DNA from: Pseudomonadota bacterium
GTDB taxonomy: Bacteria; Pseudomonadota; Alphaproteobacteria; Kiloniellales; J153
DNA length: 8,631 bases
Direction of reading: 5' to 3'
Assembly (NCBI GenBank): GCA_022572105.1
Contig: JACZWN010000153.1
Coordinates: 1-8,631 of the forward strand
A program made the translations under genes and the position numbers. Every line of letters starts with the position of its first letter. Position 1 is the first letter of the stretch. Under the pieces are notes generated by a model. That model worked only from the letters and a program-made list of their open reading frames with translations, ran no database searches and was not told the origin of the DNA. Of this stretch, positions 1 through 7,134 are shown one piece after another.

Positions 1-802
1 GAAGTGGGATTCGGCCCGTCAGAACCTCAACTGGTAGAGAATCGGTCATGCCCGGGATGTGACCGAGTTGCGCGGCCTCGATAATCTGGTCCTCCGTTGC
101 GCCCGCTTGAACCGCACGTTCAACCGCTTCTCCGGAACCGGCGAACGAGAAGGTGGCGGCAGCGAGAACCGGACCAGCACCGGGGACCATGGAGACGAGT
201 GCGCCGCCCACCATAGACCCAACGCCCTCGCCAAGTTGGCGACCAAGGCTCTCTTCGTAGCCCGGGGCTGCCGGGAACAGTTCGCGGCCAAACTCGCCAA
301 CGGCCCCGCCGGCTTTGTAGATGGGAGATTCCACGACTTTCGGCGGCTCTACACCGATGGTCTGAGGGTAGTTGGACCGGATAACTTCTTCAGGGTCATC
401 CCCAGCCATGACCTCGCTGAGCGCGCTGTCAAAGAAGCCCCCGCGGACGGAGCCTAGTTTGCGCCGAGCTTCGCTGCGGGCCTGTCTAAGCTGCTCAGGT
501 GTCATGGTGGGGACGCGGCGCAGAATGTCGGCAAGCTCGAACTCGTAACGCTCTATCGCTACTTTCCCAGCACCAACGCCCTTAAGCGCCGTACCTCCAA
601 GCTGGATCGCACCGGGGATAATTCCCTTGCCCACCTCGGCAACGTTCTGGCCGAACGTCTCAAGCGCGGTGTCATCCTCCGGGGCGCTGATCCCCGGCCG
701 GCGGCGCGGGATTACTGCCGCCATGCTCGGGGTCATCTGTTCAAGCGGAATCCCACCGAAGCGCCCACCGGTCTCAAGTGGTTCACCCTCGAAGCGAGGC
801 AT
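1..802 (-). CDS. Phage virion / DNA-ejection type protein, C-terminus cut by window edge
   Basis: The reading frame is open from ATG at 802 to the window edge, giving 267 codons with no stop. Its ATG overlaps the TAA of the upstream gene by one base (TAATG), a normal arrangement for translational coupling. The protein starts MPRFEGEPLETGG. It has a Gly/Ala-rich, membrane-compatible stretch at about residues 185-220 (GEGVGSMVGGALVSMVPG onward) and ends in view with a helical stretch (VERAVQAGATEDQIIEAAQL). Such Gly/Ala-rich N-terminal regions, followed by ATEDQI.EAA..G.IPG.TD, occur in very large phage internal-virion or polyvalent proteins that may carry a lytic or ejection domain further on; this is from memory of the family style, not a search. 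The C-terminal part that would settle function is outside the window. The coding direction is supported by the coupling and by codon use. Confidence 0.7.
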   Translation of the reverse strand, partial: MPRFEGEPLETGGRFGGIPLEQMTPSMAAVIPRRRPGISAPEDDTALETFGQNVAEVGKGIIPGAIQLGGTALKGVGAGKVAIERYEFELADILRRVPTMTPEQLRQARSEARRKLGSVRGGFFDSALSEVMAGDDPEEVIRSNYPQTIGVEPPKVVESPIYKAGGAVGEFGRELFPAAPGYEESLGRQLGEGVGSMVGGALVSMVPGAGPVLAAATFSFAGSGEAVERAVQAGATEDQIIEAAQLGHIPGMTDSLPVEVLTGRIPL

Positions 803-1851
803 TACGGTTTCCGATAGAGCTTCTGGTCATCGGGGTCGCGGTAAATCTCCCCGCTTTTGATGCCGCCAAAATCCGCCTGCGTCTCCGGCGTGTGGGGATT
901 GCCCCGACTCCCCCTTTTTGCGGCCTTCGCGGACCCTGTTTCACCAGGTCCGCCGAAGCCAAAAAGTTCCTGGAGCCAACTACGGCCTTCCTTGGAATCA
1001 GGGTTGGCCTCTGGCGGCTGTGCACGGCCATAAACAAGATCGGCCACGGCCTTAGCCTTGTCATAAGCGCGCTGGGGGTTCTCGCCAAAGGACACGTACC
1101 GCGCCGCGATGTCACGCAGACAGGCGTCATATCCCTTGCCCTTGCTCTCCATCTTTAGAGCCAGGGCCTCTTTCTTGCTGATCCCAAGTAACTTGGCGAT
1201 GTACGGAACATCCTTTTGTAGCGCCGTACGGCCGCCACCACCACTCGGATCACGCTTGGCTGTGGCCAGCCTTCCCGCTTGCACCGGGTCTGCCGGGCCG
1301 CCGGGGGTGAACTCAAGCCCGCCTTCGGTGCGCTGGTAGCCGGCCGGCGTGTCGGGCACCTGATCCAACAGCGTCTTGATCTGGCCCGCCTGGGCAACCC
1401 ATTGGCGCAACTTCTGCTCGGTGCCCTGGTCGTAGGCTTCGGGGATATTCCGAGGATTGACCCCGTATGCGATGGCGGACTCCCGAGCCTGGCGCCACAT
1501 GGACACGCGCTGGATCGGCGGGGCCGTCAGGACGCCAAGGGCCAAGTTCCCCAACGTGGTGGCTTGCTCCTTGGCGCGGTCGCGCTCTGCCTTCGGGATT
1601 TTCATCAGGGTGGCCAACTGGCTGGGGTCGAGTGCCAGAACCTGTTGAGCGTTCGGCCCGAGACCGGCCTCAGCGCCAACGCCCGGCATGATCTCGCGTA
1701 GCTGGTTCATTCGGCCCTGTTCCGCTATCCCCGACTGTATCTTGATCTGGCGCAGTTGGTTTATCTGCGCGCCTTCCGCCCCGCGCTGCATCGCACCCCA
1801 GACATCAGGGGCACGGACTTGTGAGGCTGGGTATGCGTTGAATTGTGCCAC
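802..1851 (-). CDS. Phage-type hypothetical virion protein, 349 aa
   Basis: The start is GTG at 1851, chosen because GGAG lies about nine bases upstream (TAGGAGATATTTTCGTG). The protein is soluble-looking and largely helical at the N-terminus, with Gln/Arg/Glu-rich stretches at about residues 25-55 (QINQLRQIKIQSG) that could form coiled coil. There is a GGLEFTPGGPADP motif near residue 175, a Gly-rich linker (PSGGGG) near 200, and a low-complexity charged C-terminus. The GGLEFTPGGPADP-like segment followed by a Gly/Lys linker is, as I recall, frequent in uncharacterised prophage proteins encoded beside tail or internal-virion genes. No enzymatic motif is visible. The TAA stop overlaps the start of the next gene, so both are probably one late transcript. 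The phage call is fairly secure; the specific virion role is inference. Confidence 0.7.
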   Translation of the reverse strand: MAQFNAYPASQVRAPDVWGAMQRGAEGAQINQLRQIKIQSGIAEQGRMNQLREIMPGVGAEAGLGPNAQQVLALDPSQLATLMKIPKAERDRAKEQATTLGNLALGVLTAPPIQRVSMWRQARESAIAYGVNPRNIPEAYDQGTEQKLRQWVAQAGQIKTLLDQVPDTPAGYQRTEGGLEFTPGGPADPVQAGRLATAKRDPSGGGGRTALQKDVPYIAKLLGISKKEALALKMESKGKGYDACLRDIAARYVSFGENPQRAYDKAKAVADLVYGRAQPPEANPDSKEGRSWLQELFGFGGPGETGSAKAAKRGSRGNPHTPETQADFGGIKSGEIYRDPDDQKLYRKP

Positions 1852-1865
1852 GAAAATATCTCCTA

Positions 1866-2065
1866 TCAGGCGTTACCGGCGGGAGGCGCCCAGGGGAACA
1901 TCTCCAGGGCCTCCAGGCGCTTCCGGGCCTGCTCAATTGGATGGTCCGGGCCAAGACAGGGCGCGCCGCGGACGTAGACCAGGACCCGCGCGGGGTCTCC
2001 TCGGCCCCGTCCCGCGCACGCTCCGCGATCACCTTCCCGATGATGCTGGCGACCATTACGGCCAA
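1866..2065 (-). pseudogene. Probable frameshifted small phage gene
   Basis: Two overlapping minus-strand frames each look coding over half of this stretch. The first, from ATG at 2056 (or TTG 2065), reads MVASIIGKVIAERARDGAEE with strongly G/C third positions, then degenerates into Trp/Arg/Pro-rich text. The other frame becomes sensible from about 1985, reading RVLVYVRGAPCLGPDHP and then EQARKRLEALEMFPW, and stops at TGA (1868-1866), 14 bases before the GTG of the next gene. Joining them needs a single one-base change near the ACCCCGCGCGGG tract. Either this is a gene inactivated by a one-base loss, or a sequencing error, or only the second frame (possible TTG start at 2150, 94 aa) is real. 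No function is recognised. Confidence 0.35.
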
Positions 2066-2311
2066 CTTCGATTGTGAGGGTGTCCCCTGCCGGCCGCGCC
2101 TTGGGCAGGACGGCAGATCGAATCTGGCAACTCGGATCGGGCCGGGGCAACCGGCAGGGGATCGCGGCGGCGCGCGTGCGCCATGTATTCGGTGCTAGAG
2201 CCTTGCTCTGCTCGCAAGCATGTCATGGGGCGGTCCGCCGGTCCTGTTGAGCCGAATTGCCATGGGCTCAATATAGCGACTGGACGCGCTGTTTGTCACC
2301 CCCGGTGTCAT

Positions 2312-2343
2312 AGAAAACAAAAATAAGGCCAGCATTGCTGACC
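2312..2343 (-). terminator. Intrinsic terminator downstream of tRNA-Val
   Basis: Reading the minus strand, GGTCAGC - AAT - GCTGGCC forms a seven-pair hairpin (one G-U pair) at 2343-2327. It is followed by the T-rich tract TTATTTTTGTTTT (2326-2314). It starts 28 bases past the tRNA 3' end and would stop tRNA transcription before the phage genes. If the tRNA 3' end was supplied by attP, this terminator came with the element. Confidence 0.75.
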
Positions 2344-2370
2344 TGTGTATCGTGTAACCTATTGAAATTA

Positions 2371-2445
2371 TGGTGGGCGCACGTGGGATCGAACCACGGA
2401 CCTCCTCGGTGTGAACGAGGCGCTCTCCCGCTGAGCTATGCGCCC
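2371..2445 (-). tRNA. tRNA-Val (anticodon CAC)
   Basis: A complete 75-nt cloverleaf is visible on the minus strand. The acceptor stem is GGGCGCA / TGCGCCC, with discriminator A and an encoded CCA (2373-2371). The D arm is GCTC..GAGC. The anticodon arm is CCTCG - TTCACAC - CGAGG, giving anticodon CAC (reads GUG, valine). The variable loop is AGGTC, and the T arm is CGTGG - TTCGATC - CCACG. Its 3' end faces the phage-like genes, the usual orientation for a tRNA used as an integration site, and the gene is intact. An intrinsic terminator follows and a TTGACA promoter element precedes it. Confidence 0.96.
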
Positions 2446-2466
2446 TTCGCGCGTGATCGAGTCTTG

Positions 2467-2495
2467 ATGTAGGGCAGGGTTCCCGCGACTGTCAA
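2467..2495 (-). promoter_or_regulatory. Promoter for tRNA-Val
   Basis: On the minus strand a perfect TTGACA (2495-2490) is followed after 17 bases by CTACAT (2472-2467), a weak -10. Transcription would start about 15 bases before the tRNA 5' end. The -35 lies just past the gph stop codon (2498-2500), so the tRNA has its own promoter even though it lies downstream of gph in the same direction. Confidence 0.5.
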
Positions 2496-2497
2496 GC

Positions 2498-3229
2498 TCA
2501 CGTCCGGCCGAGCGCGGCGAGCGCGCCCGGCAGCTCGGAAAAGGACTCGATCACCACCTCGGCGCCGAGCTCGTGGACCGGAACCCGCCCGTAGCCGTGG
2601 GCCACCACGATCGCCGGCAGGCCGGCACGGGCCGCGGCGAGCACGTCGTTCTGTCCGTCGCCCAGCATGACCGCTGCGGCCGGATCCGCGCCCATCCGCC
2701 CGAGCAGACCGAGCAGGTGCCCCGGGTCCGGCTTCCTGACCGGGAAGCTGTCGCCGCCGGCCACGGCCTCGAACAGGCCGTCGAAACCGAGCGCGGCGAC
2801 GATCGCCCGGCTCGGCGCCTCCGGCTTGTTGGTGCAGACGGCCAGGCGCCAGCCGGCGTCCTTGAGCGCGCGCAGGGTCTCGATCGCGCCGGGATAGGGC
2901 CGGGTCAGCTCGGTCATGCGCGCCTCGTAGAGCGGCATATAACGGCTGACCAGCGCCGCCAGCTCGCCGGCCGGGGGCGCGCCGCCGGTCGCCGCGAAGG
3001 CGCGCTCGATGAGCTTGGGCACGCCGTCGCCGATCATGGTCTTGATCGCCTCGACGGTCAGCGGCGGCCGGCCCTGGCGGGCCAGCAGCTCGCCGACCGC
3101 GGCCGCCAGGTCGGGCGCGCTGTCGATCAGCGTGCCGTCCAGGTCGCAGAGCAGCACCTGCGCGCTGCCGGGGTGCGGGGCGCGCTCGAACGGCGGAGCG
3201 CTGGTGGGCCGGCGTTGGTCCATCTTCAT
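2498..3229 (-). CDS. gph: Phosphoglycolate phosphatase (HAD superfamily)
   Basis: This 243-aa protein has all four HAD motifs. Motif I is DLDGTLIDS, with nucleophile Asp29 and acid/base Asp31. Motif II is CTNKP, with Thr133. Motif III is the lysine of RKPDP (Lys166). Motif IV is GDGQND, with Mg-binding Asp191 and Asp195. The helical cap between motifs I and II is of C1 type, and the RKPDP and GDGQND pattern is typical of Gph. Family role: hydrolysis of 2-phosphoglycolate to glycolate, clearing a by-product of RuBP oxygenation or DNA 3'-end repair, in the cytoplasm. Start: ATG 3229 gives a 24-residue extension before the first strand; ATG 3223 or a GTG at about residue 25 are possible, and no clear Shine-Dalgarno decides it. 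Related HAD phosphatases with other small substrates cannot be excluded. Divergent from glmU. Confidence 0.88.
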   Translation of the reverse strand: MKMDQRRPTSAPPFERAPHPGSAQVLLCDLDGTLIDSAPDLAAAVGELLARQGRPPLTVEAIKTMIGDGVPKLIERAFAATGGAPPAGELAALVSRYMPLYEARMTELTRPYPGAIETLRALKDAGWRLAVCTNKPEAPSRAIVAALGFDGLFEAVAGGDSFPVRKPDPGHLLGLLGRMGADPAAAVMLGDGQNDVLAAARAGLPAIVVAHGYGRVPVHELGAEVVIESFSELPGALAALGRT

Positions 3230-3260
3230 TTCTGTTAATTATTGTAATAAACGGTGATTT
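3230..3260. promoter_or_regulatory. AT-rich island between gph and glmU, possible promoters
   Basis: This is a short A/T-rich patch in very GC-rich surroundings, at the divergent junction. TACAAT on the minus strand (3246-3241) is a good -10, but it lies only 12 bases from the gph ATG and has no good -35. TGTAAT on the plus strand (3243-3248) could serve glmU but also lacks a clear -35. A promoter region is likely from position; the exact boxes are not established. Confidence 0.3.
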
Positions 3261-3328
3261 GCAGAGGGCCGGGTGCCTGTGGCATGGTCCGGCCGCCTTC
3301 GCGGGAGTTGTGCCAGTCCGCGCCCCTT

Positions 3329-3408
3329 ACCACAAGACCGGCGGACCACAAGACCGGCGCACCGCAAGACCCGCGGACCACGAGACCCCGGATCACAAAG
3401 ACGTGCGC
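3329..3408 (+). repeat. Tandem repeat, 16-bp unit, about five copies
   Basis: Unit ACCACAAGACCGGCGG. Copies lie at 3329-3344, 3345-3360 (one mismatch), 3361-3376, 3377-3392 and a degenerate fifth at 3393-3408. The array ends 11 bases before the glmU ATG and falls in its presumed 5' untranslated region. Because 16 is not a multiple of three, a frame reading through it changes with each copy, which argues that it is not coding. Confidence 0.85.
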
Positions 3409-3419
3409 CTCGACCGCCC

Positions 3420-4817
3420 ATGACATCCGCCAAGCTCGCCGTCGTCGTGTTGGCCGCCGGCCAGGGAACGCGCATGAAGTCGACGCGCCCCAAAGTGCTG
3501 CACGAGGTGGCCGGCAGGTCCATGCTCGACCACGTGCTCGATGCGGTGGGCGCGCTCGCGCCCGAGCGCGTCGCGGTCGTGTTCGGCCCCGGCATGGACC
3601 GGGCGGCCGAGGCCGCGCGCGAGCGCTCGGGCGACCTGCGCACGCTGGTCCAGGCGGAGCGGCGCGGCACCGGCGACGCGGTCGCCTGCGCCAAGCCCGC
3701 GCTCGAGGGCTACCACGGCGCCCAGGGGTCGGGCGACGTGCTGGTGGTCTTCGGCGACGTCCCGCTGCTCACGCCCGAGACCTTGCAGGCCATGGCCGCG
3801 GCACGGCGCGCACCCGGGGCGGCGGACCTCCTGGGCCTGGCTTTCCGCCCTGCCGATCCGGCCCACTACGGCCGCGTCGTCCTCGGCGAGGACGGACAGA
3901 TCCTCGAGATCGTCGAATACGCCGATGCGAGCGCGGCACAACGCCGCATCGACCTGTGCAACGCCGGCATGGTGCTGGGCGACGGGCCGACGCTGTTCTC
4001 GCTCATCGAGGGACTCGACAACGACAACGCCAAGGGCGAGTACTATTTGACCGGCGTCTTCGCCCTGGCGCGGGCGCGCGGGCGCCGGACCGCCATGGCC
4101 GAGGCCGATCCGGAAGAGGTCATGGGGGTCAACTCGTGCGCCGAGCTGGCCGTCGCCGAGGCCCTGATGCAGGCCCGCCTGCGCGCCCGGGCCATGGCCG
4201 AAGGGGTGACGCTGGTGGATCCGGCCACGGTGTTTCTGAGCGCCGACACGCGGCTGGGCCGCGATGTGGCGATCCAGCCGAACGTGTTCTTCGGGCCGGG
4301 CGTCGTCGTCGGCGACGGGGTCGAGATCCGCGCCTTCTCACACCTGGAAGGCGCGCGCATCGAGGCGGGTGCGCTGGTCGGCCCCTTCGCGCGCCTGCGC
4401 CCCGGGACCGTGATCGGCCCGGGCGCCCGGGTCGGCAACTTCGTCGAGGTCAAGAACGCGACGCTCGGCGCCGGCGCCAAGGCCAACCACCTGGCTTACC
4501 TGGGCGACGCCGAGATCGGGGCCGAGGCCAACATCGGCGCCGGGACCATCACCTGCAACTACGACGGCCTCGCCAAGCACCGTACCGAGATCGGCAAGGG
4601 CGTGTTCATCGGCTCGAATACCGCGCTGGTCGCGCCGGTGACGGTGGGCGAGGGCGCGATCGTAGGCGCCGGCAGCACCATCACCCGCGACGTCGCCGCC
4701 GGCGCGGTCGCGGTCGCGCGCGGCGAACAGAAGGAAAGCGCCGGGGCCGCCTCGCGCCTTCGCGCGCGCCGGCGCGCGCGCAAGGCCGGGGCCGAAACCG
4801 AAGAGAGCGAGGACTGA
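3420..4817 (+). CDS. glmU: Bifunctional GlmU: GlcNAc-1-phosphate uridyltransferase / glucosamine-1-phosphate acetyltransferase
   Basis: This 465-aa protein makes UDP-GlcNAc for peptidoglycan and lipopolysaccharide: the C-terminal domain acetylates GlcN-1-P with acetyl-CoA, and the N-terminal domain then transfers UMP. The N-terminal Rossmann-like domain shows the signature LAAGQGTRMKS..PKVLH (residues 11-28, Lys25), GTGDAVA, GDVPLL with metal-binding Asp113, and VNSCAE with Asn238. From about residue 260 there are left-handed beta-helix hexapeptide repeats (VIGPGARVG, EIGAEANIG), with KANHLAYLGD carrying the catalytic base His357. The tail is Arg/Ala-rich. The ATG at 3420 is chosen because MTSAKLAVVVLAAGQG matches the usual GlmU start. 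The frame is open further upstream but there it runs through the tandem repeat. No strong Shine-Dalgarno is visible. The stop is 15 bases before glmS, consistent with a glmUS operon. Confidence 0.96.
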   Translation: MTSAKLAVVVLAAGQGTRMKSTRPKVLHEVAGRSMLDHVLDAVGALAPERVAVVFGPGMDRAAEAARERSGDLRTLVQAERRGTGDAVACAKPALEGYHGAQGSGDVLVVFGDVPLLTPETLQAMAAARRAPGAADLLGLAFRPADPAHYGRVVLGEDGQILEIVEYADASAAQRRIDLCNAGMVLGDGPTLFSLIEGLDNDNAKGEYYLTGVFALARARGRRTAMAEADPEEVMGVNSCAELAVAEALMQARLRARAMAEGVTLVDPATVFLSADTRLGRDVAIQPNVFFGPGVVVGDGVEIRAFSHLEGARIEAGALVGPFARLRPGTVIGPGARVGNFVEVKNATLGAGAKANHLAYLGDAEIGAEANIGAGTITCNYDGLAKHRTEIGKGVFIGSNTALVAPVTVGEGAIVGAGSTITRDVAAGAVAVARGEQKESAGAASRLRARRRARKAGAETEESED

Positions 4818-4832
4818 GGAAGGCGCGAGATC

Positions 4833-6656
4833 ATGTGCGGAATCATCGGAATCATCGGAACGGCGCCGGTCGCGCCGTTGCTGCTCGACGGGCTCAAGCG
4901 GCTCGAGTACCGCGGCTACGATTCGGCCGGCATCGCGACCCTGGTCAACGGCAAGATCGAGCGCCGCCGCGCCGAGGGCAAGCTCGGCAACCTGAGCGCG
5001 CTTTTGGAGCGCGAGCCGCTCGGCGGCACCATCGGCATCGGCCACACCCGCTGGGCGACCCACGGCAAGCCGACCGAGGCCAACGCCCACCCCCACGCCA
5101 ACCAGCGCGTCGCCCTGGTGCACAACGGCATCATCGAGAACTTCCAGGAGCTGCGCGAGGAGCTGAGCGGCCTCGGCCACGAGTTCGAGACCGAAACCGA
5201 CACCGAGGTGGTGGTCCACCTGCTGACCCACTACCTGGACCAGCAGATGAGCCCGCGGGAGGCGGTCGCCGAGGCCCTGGTGCGGCTCGAGGGCGCTTTC
5301 GCGCTGGCTATCGTCTTCGCCGGCCGGCACGATCTGATGATCGGCGCGCGCTGCGGCAGCCCGCTCGCGGTCGGCTACGGCGACGGCCAGATGTACCTGG
5401 GCTCGGACGCGCTGGCCCTGGCGCCGCTGACCGACCGGATCTGCTATCTGGAGGAGGGCGACTGGGTCGAGCTGAGCCAGGACGCGGCGCTGGTGCGCGA
5501 CGCGCTCGGCGCCGAGGTTGCGCGCGAGGTGCGCGTGACCGCGGTCTCCGGCGCGCTGATCGGCAAGGGCCAGTACCGCCACTTCATGCAGAAGGAGATC
5601 TTCGAGCAGCCGGCGGCGATCGGCGATACGCTGCACGCCTTCGTCAATCCGCTCCGGCGCCGGGTCGAGATCGAGGACCTGCCCTTCGGCCTCTCCGGCA
5701 TTTCGCGCCTGACCATCTGCGCCTGCGGCACCGCCTACCTGGCCGGCATGGTCGCCAAGTACTGGTTCGAACAGATCGCGCGCCAGCCGGTCGAGATCGA
5801 CATCGCCTCCGAGTTCCGCTACCGCGAAGCGCCGCTGCCGGACGGCGGGGTCAGCCTGTTCATCTCCCAGTCCGGCGAAACCATCGATACCCTGGCCGCG
5901 CTGCGCTACGCGCGCGCGCAGGGCCAGAACATCCTCTCGGTGGTGAACGTGCCCGAGAGCAGCGTCGCGCGTGAATCCGATGCGGTGCTGCCGACGCTCG
6001 CCGGGCCCGAGATCGGCGTCGCCTCGAGCAAGACCTTCACCACCGCCTTGACGGTGCTCGCCTGCCTGACGCTGGCGACGGCCCGGGCGCGCGGCGTCAT
6101 CGAGGCGGCGGCCGAGGCGGCGCTGACCGCGGCGCTGACCGAGGTGCCGGCCCGGGCCGCCGAGATCCTCGCCCACGACGATTCCATCCGGGAGATCGCC
6201 GGCTTCCTGGCCGAGGCGCGCGACGTGCTCTACCTGGGGCGCGGCAACATCTACCCGATCGCCCTCGAAGGCGCGCTCAAGCTCAAGGAGCTCAGCTACA
6301 TCCATGCCGAGGGCTATGCCGCCGGCGAGATGAAACACGGGCCAATCGCGCTGATCGACGACACCGTGCCGGTGATCGTCTGCGCGCCCTCGGGGCCGCT
6401 GTTCGACAAGACCGCCTCCAACATCGCCGAGGTCGCGGCGCGCGGCGGCCTGGTGGTGCTGATCTCCGATGCCGCCGGGATCGAGAAGATCGGCGACCGG
6501 GCGCTGCACAGCATCGAGCTGCCCGAGGTCCACCCCTTCGTGGCGCCGATCCTCTACGCGCTCCCGGTCCAGCTGCTCGCCTACCATACCGCGGTCCTCA
6601 AGGGCACCGACGTCGACCAGCCGCGCAACCTGGCAAAATCAGTGACCGTGGAGTAG
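4833..6656 (+). CDS. glmS: Glutamine--fructose-6-phosphate aminotransferase (isomerizing)
   Basis: This 607-aa protein converts fructose-6-phosphate and glutamine to glucosamine-6-phosphate, the committed step to UDP-GlcNAc. The N-terminal glutaminase domain begins MCGIIGIIG; Cys2 becomes the N-terminal nucleophile after Met removal. HTRWATHG (71-78), oxyanion-hole Asn98-Gly99 and Asp123 match the family. Two SIS sugar-isomerase domains follow, with CACGTAYLAG (296 onward), SQSGET (345-350), SSKTFTT, HAEGYAAGEMKHGP (His502) and the canonical C-terminal NLAKSVTVE with Lys602. Length is normal for GlmS. Start: ATG 4833 preceded by GAGGAAGG at a suitable distance. It follows glmU by 15 bases, giving consecutive genes of the same pathway. 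No glmS ribozyme-like leader is possible in this short gap, so control is probably at the operon promoter. Confidence 0.98.
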   Translation: MCGIIGIIGTAPVAPLLLDGLKRLEYRGYDSAGIATLVNGKIERRRAEGKLGNLSALLEREPLGGTIGIGHTRWATHGKPTEANAHPHANQRVALVHNGIIENFQELREELSGLGHEFETETDTEVVVHLLTHYLDQQMSPREAVAEALVRLEGAFALAIVFAGRHDLMIGARCGSPLAVGYGDGQMYLGSDALALAPLTDRICYLEEGDWVELSQDAALVRDALGAEVAREVRVTAVSGALIGKGQYRHFMQKEIFEQPAAIGDTLHAFVNPLRRRVEIEDLPFGLSGISRLTICACGTAYLAGMVAKYWFEQIARQPVEIDIASEFRYREAPLPDGGVSLFISQSGETIDTLAALRYARAQGQNILSVVNVPESSVARESDAVLPTLAGPEIGVASSKTFTTALTVLACLTLATARARGVIEAAAEAALTAALTEVPARAAEILAHDDSIREIAGFLAEARDVLYLGRGNIYPIALEGALKLKELSYIHAEGYAAGEMKHGPIALIDDTVPVIVCAPSGPLFDKTASNIAEVAARGGLVVLISDAAGIEKIGDRALHSIELPEVHPFVAPILYALPVQLLAYHTAVLKGTDVDQPRNLAKSVTVE

Positions 6657-6677
6657 GGGCGGGCAGGGGCCGCTGCC

Positions 6678-7034
6678 ATGGAGCCCGCGACCAGCCCGAT
6701 CGTGATCCTGCTCAGCCTCGCCGCGGCGGCCGCGGTGCTCGGTGCCTGGGCACTGGCGATTCGCGAGCGCCGGCGGTTCCGGGGGCTGGTGGCCTGGATC
6801 GAGACCCATCATGGCGCGCGTTGGGCGGCGCTGCCCGGGGCCGCGCGGCGCTTCAACGTAGAGGGCGGGGTCGAACACCTGCGCCGCCAGGGCCTCGGAG
6901 AGGACCCGGAATTCATGGCCCGCTACCGAACCGTCAAGCGCGGCAAGCCCTGGCAAGTGATCCTCCAACTGGTCGGCATAGCGCTGATCGGCGCGATCCT
7001 GCTGGGCGTGCGCTATCTGGGCTGGACCTGGTAG
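6678..7034 (+). CDS. Small membrane protein with two TM segments, UspB-like topology
   Basis: The protein has 118 aa and no motif I can assign firmly. It has an N-terminal hydrophobic segment (about residues 7-28) and a second one near the C-terminus (about 95-115, ILQLVGIALIGAILLG). Between them is a basic and amphipathic cytoplasm-type domain of about 65 residues, including GGVEHLRRQGLGEDPEF and MARYRTVKRGK. Overall length, two-helix layout and the D.EF..R...V+R stretch before the last helix resemble universal stress protein B, but the match is by eye and weak. The start at 6678 follows a purine/G-rich stretch and lies 21 bases after the glmS stop, so it is probably cotranscribed with glmUS. 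A role in envelope physiology would be guesswork. Confidence 0.75.
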   Translation: MEPATSPIVILLSLAAAAAVLGAWALAIRERRRFRGLVAWIETHHGARWAALPGAARRFNVEGGVEHLRRQGLGEDPEFMARYRTVKRGKPWQVILQLVGIALIGAILLGVRYLGWTW

Positions 7035-7134
7035 CCGGGTCGTCTTGCCCCGCGAAGCCGAGTGCGCTACAGGCGGGGAGGCGCGCCGGCCCGCGGCTGG
7101 CGAAGCCGCCCGTCGCAAGGGAGGAAAAACGCGC

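Larger units (their letters stand above)
1..2370 (-). mobile_element. End of an integrated phage-like element next to tRNA-Val
   Basis: Seen: two tightly coupled minus-strand genes of phage-virion character, a probable broken gene, and an AT-richer, gene-poor stretch that stops at the 3' end of a tRNA-Val gene. Codon use here mixes A/T and G/C third positions, unlike the host genes after 2498. Known: tyrosine-recombinase phages often integrate into the 3' half of tRNA genes and rebuild the tRNA. Inferred: the element extends left out of the window and its right boundary lies in or at the tRNA 3' end. No integrase, excisionase or second att copy is visible, so the exact boundary is not proven. 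Confidence 0.6.
1852..2370. other. Gene-poor element border
   Basis: Apart from the possible broken gene at 1866-2065 and the tRNA terminator at 2312-2343, I see no convincing coding frame here. Short frames on both strands (for example minus 2056-2271) have no ribosome binding site and show shadow-like, Arg/Pro/Ser-rich composition. From about 2260 the sequence becomes notably A/T-richer than either flank. The stretch most likely represents the non-coding end of the integrated element. Confidence 0.5.

Noticed and set aside
59..457. Plus-strand 132-residue frame
   Set aside because: The opposite frame is open from 802 to the window edge, is coupled to the upstream gene and reads like a phage protein; the plus-strand frame has no ribosome binding site.
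3235..3426. Minus-strand frame of 63 residues across the tandem repeat
   Set aside because: Its repeated GLVVRG text comes from the 16-bp repeat; there is no ribosome binding site and it overlaps the glmU start.
3254..5974. 906-residue plus-strand frame overlapping glmU and glmS
   Set aside because: It is Arg/Gly/Pro-rich with no recognisable fold and covers glmU and glmS in another frame; a high-GC shadow.
4338..6587. 749-residue open frame on the minus strand opposite glmU/glmS
   Set aside because: It is antisense to two unmistakable genes, rich in Asp/Arg/Gly/Gln with no domain, and is the usual shadow of GC-rich coding sequence.
7093..7109. Hairpin GCGGCT / AGCCGC before the hydrolase gene
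   Set aside because: There is no U-tract, and such stems are common by chance at this GC content; not called a terminator.
7045..7134. Upstream in-frame start for the isochorismatase-like protein
   Set aside because: AAGGGAGGA just before ATG 7135 and the normal family length favour the shorter form.
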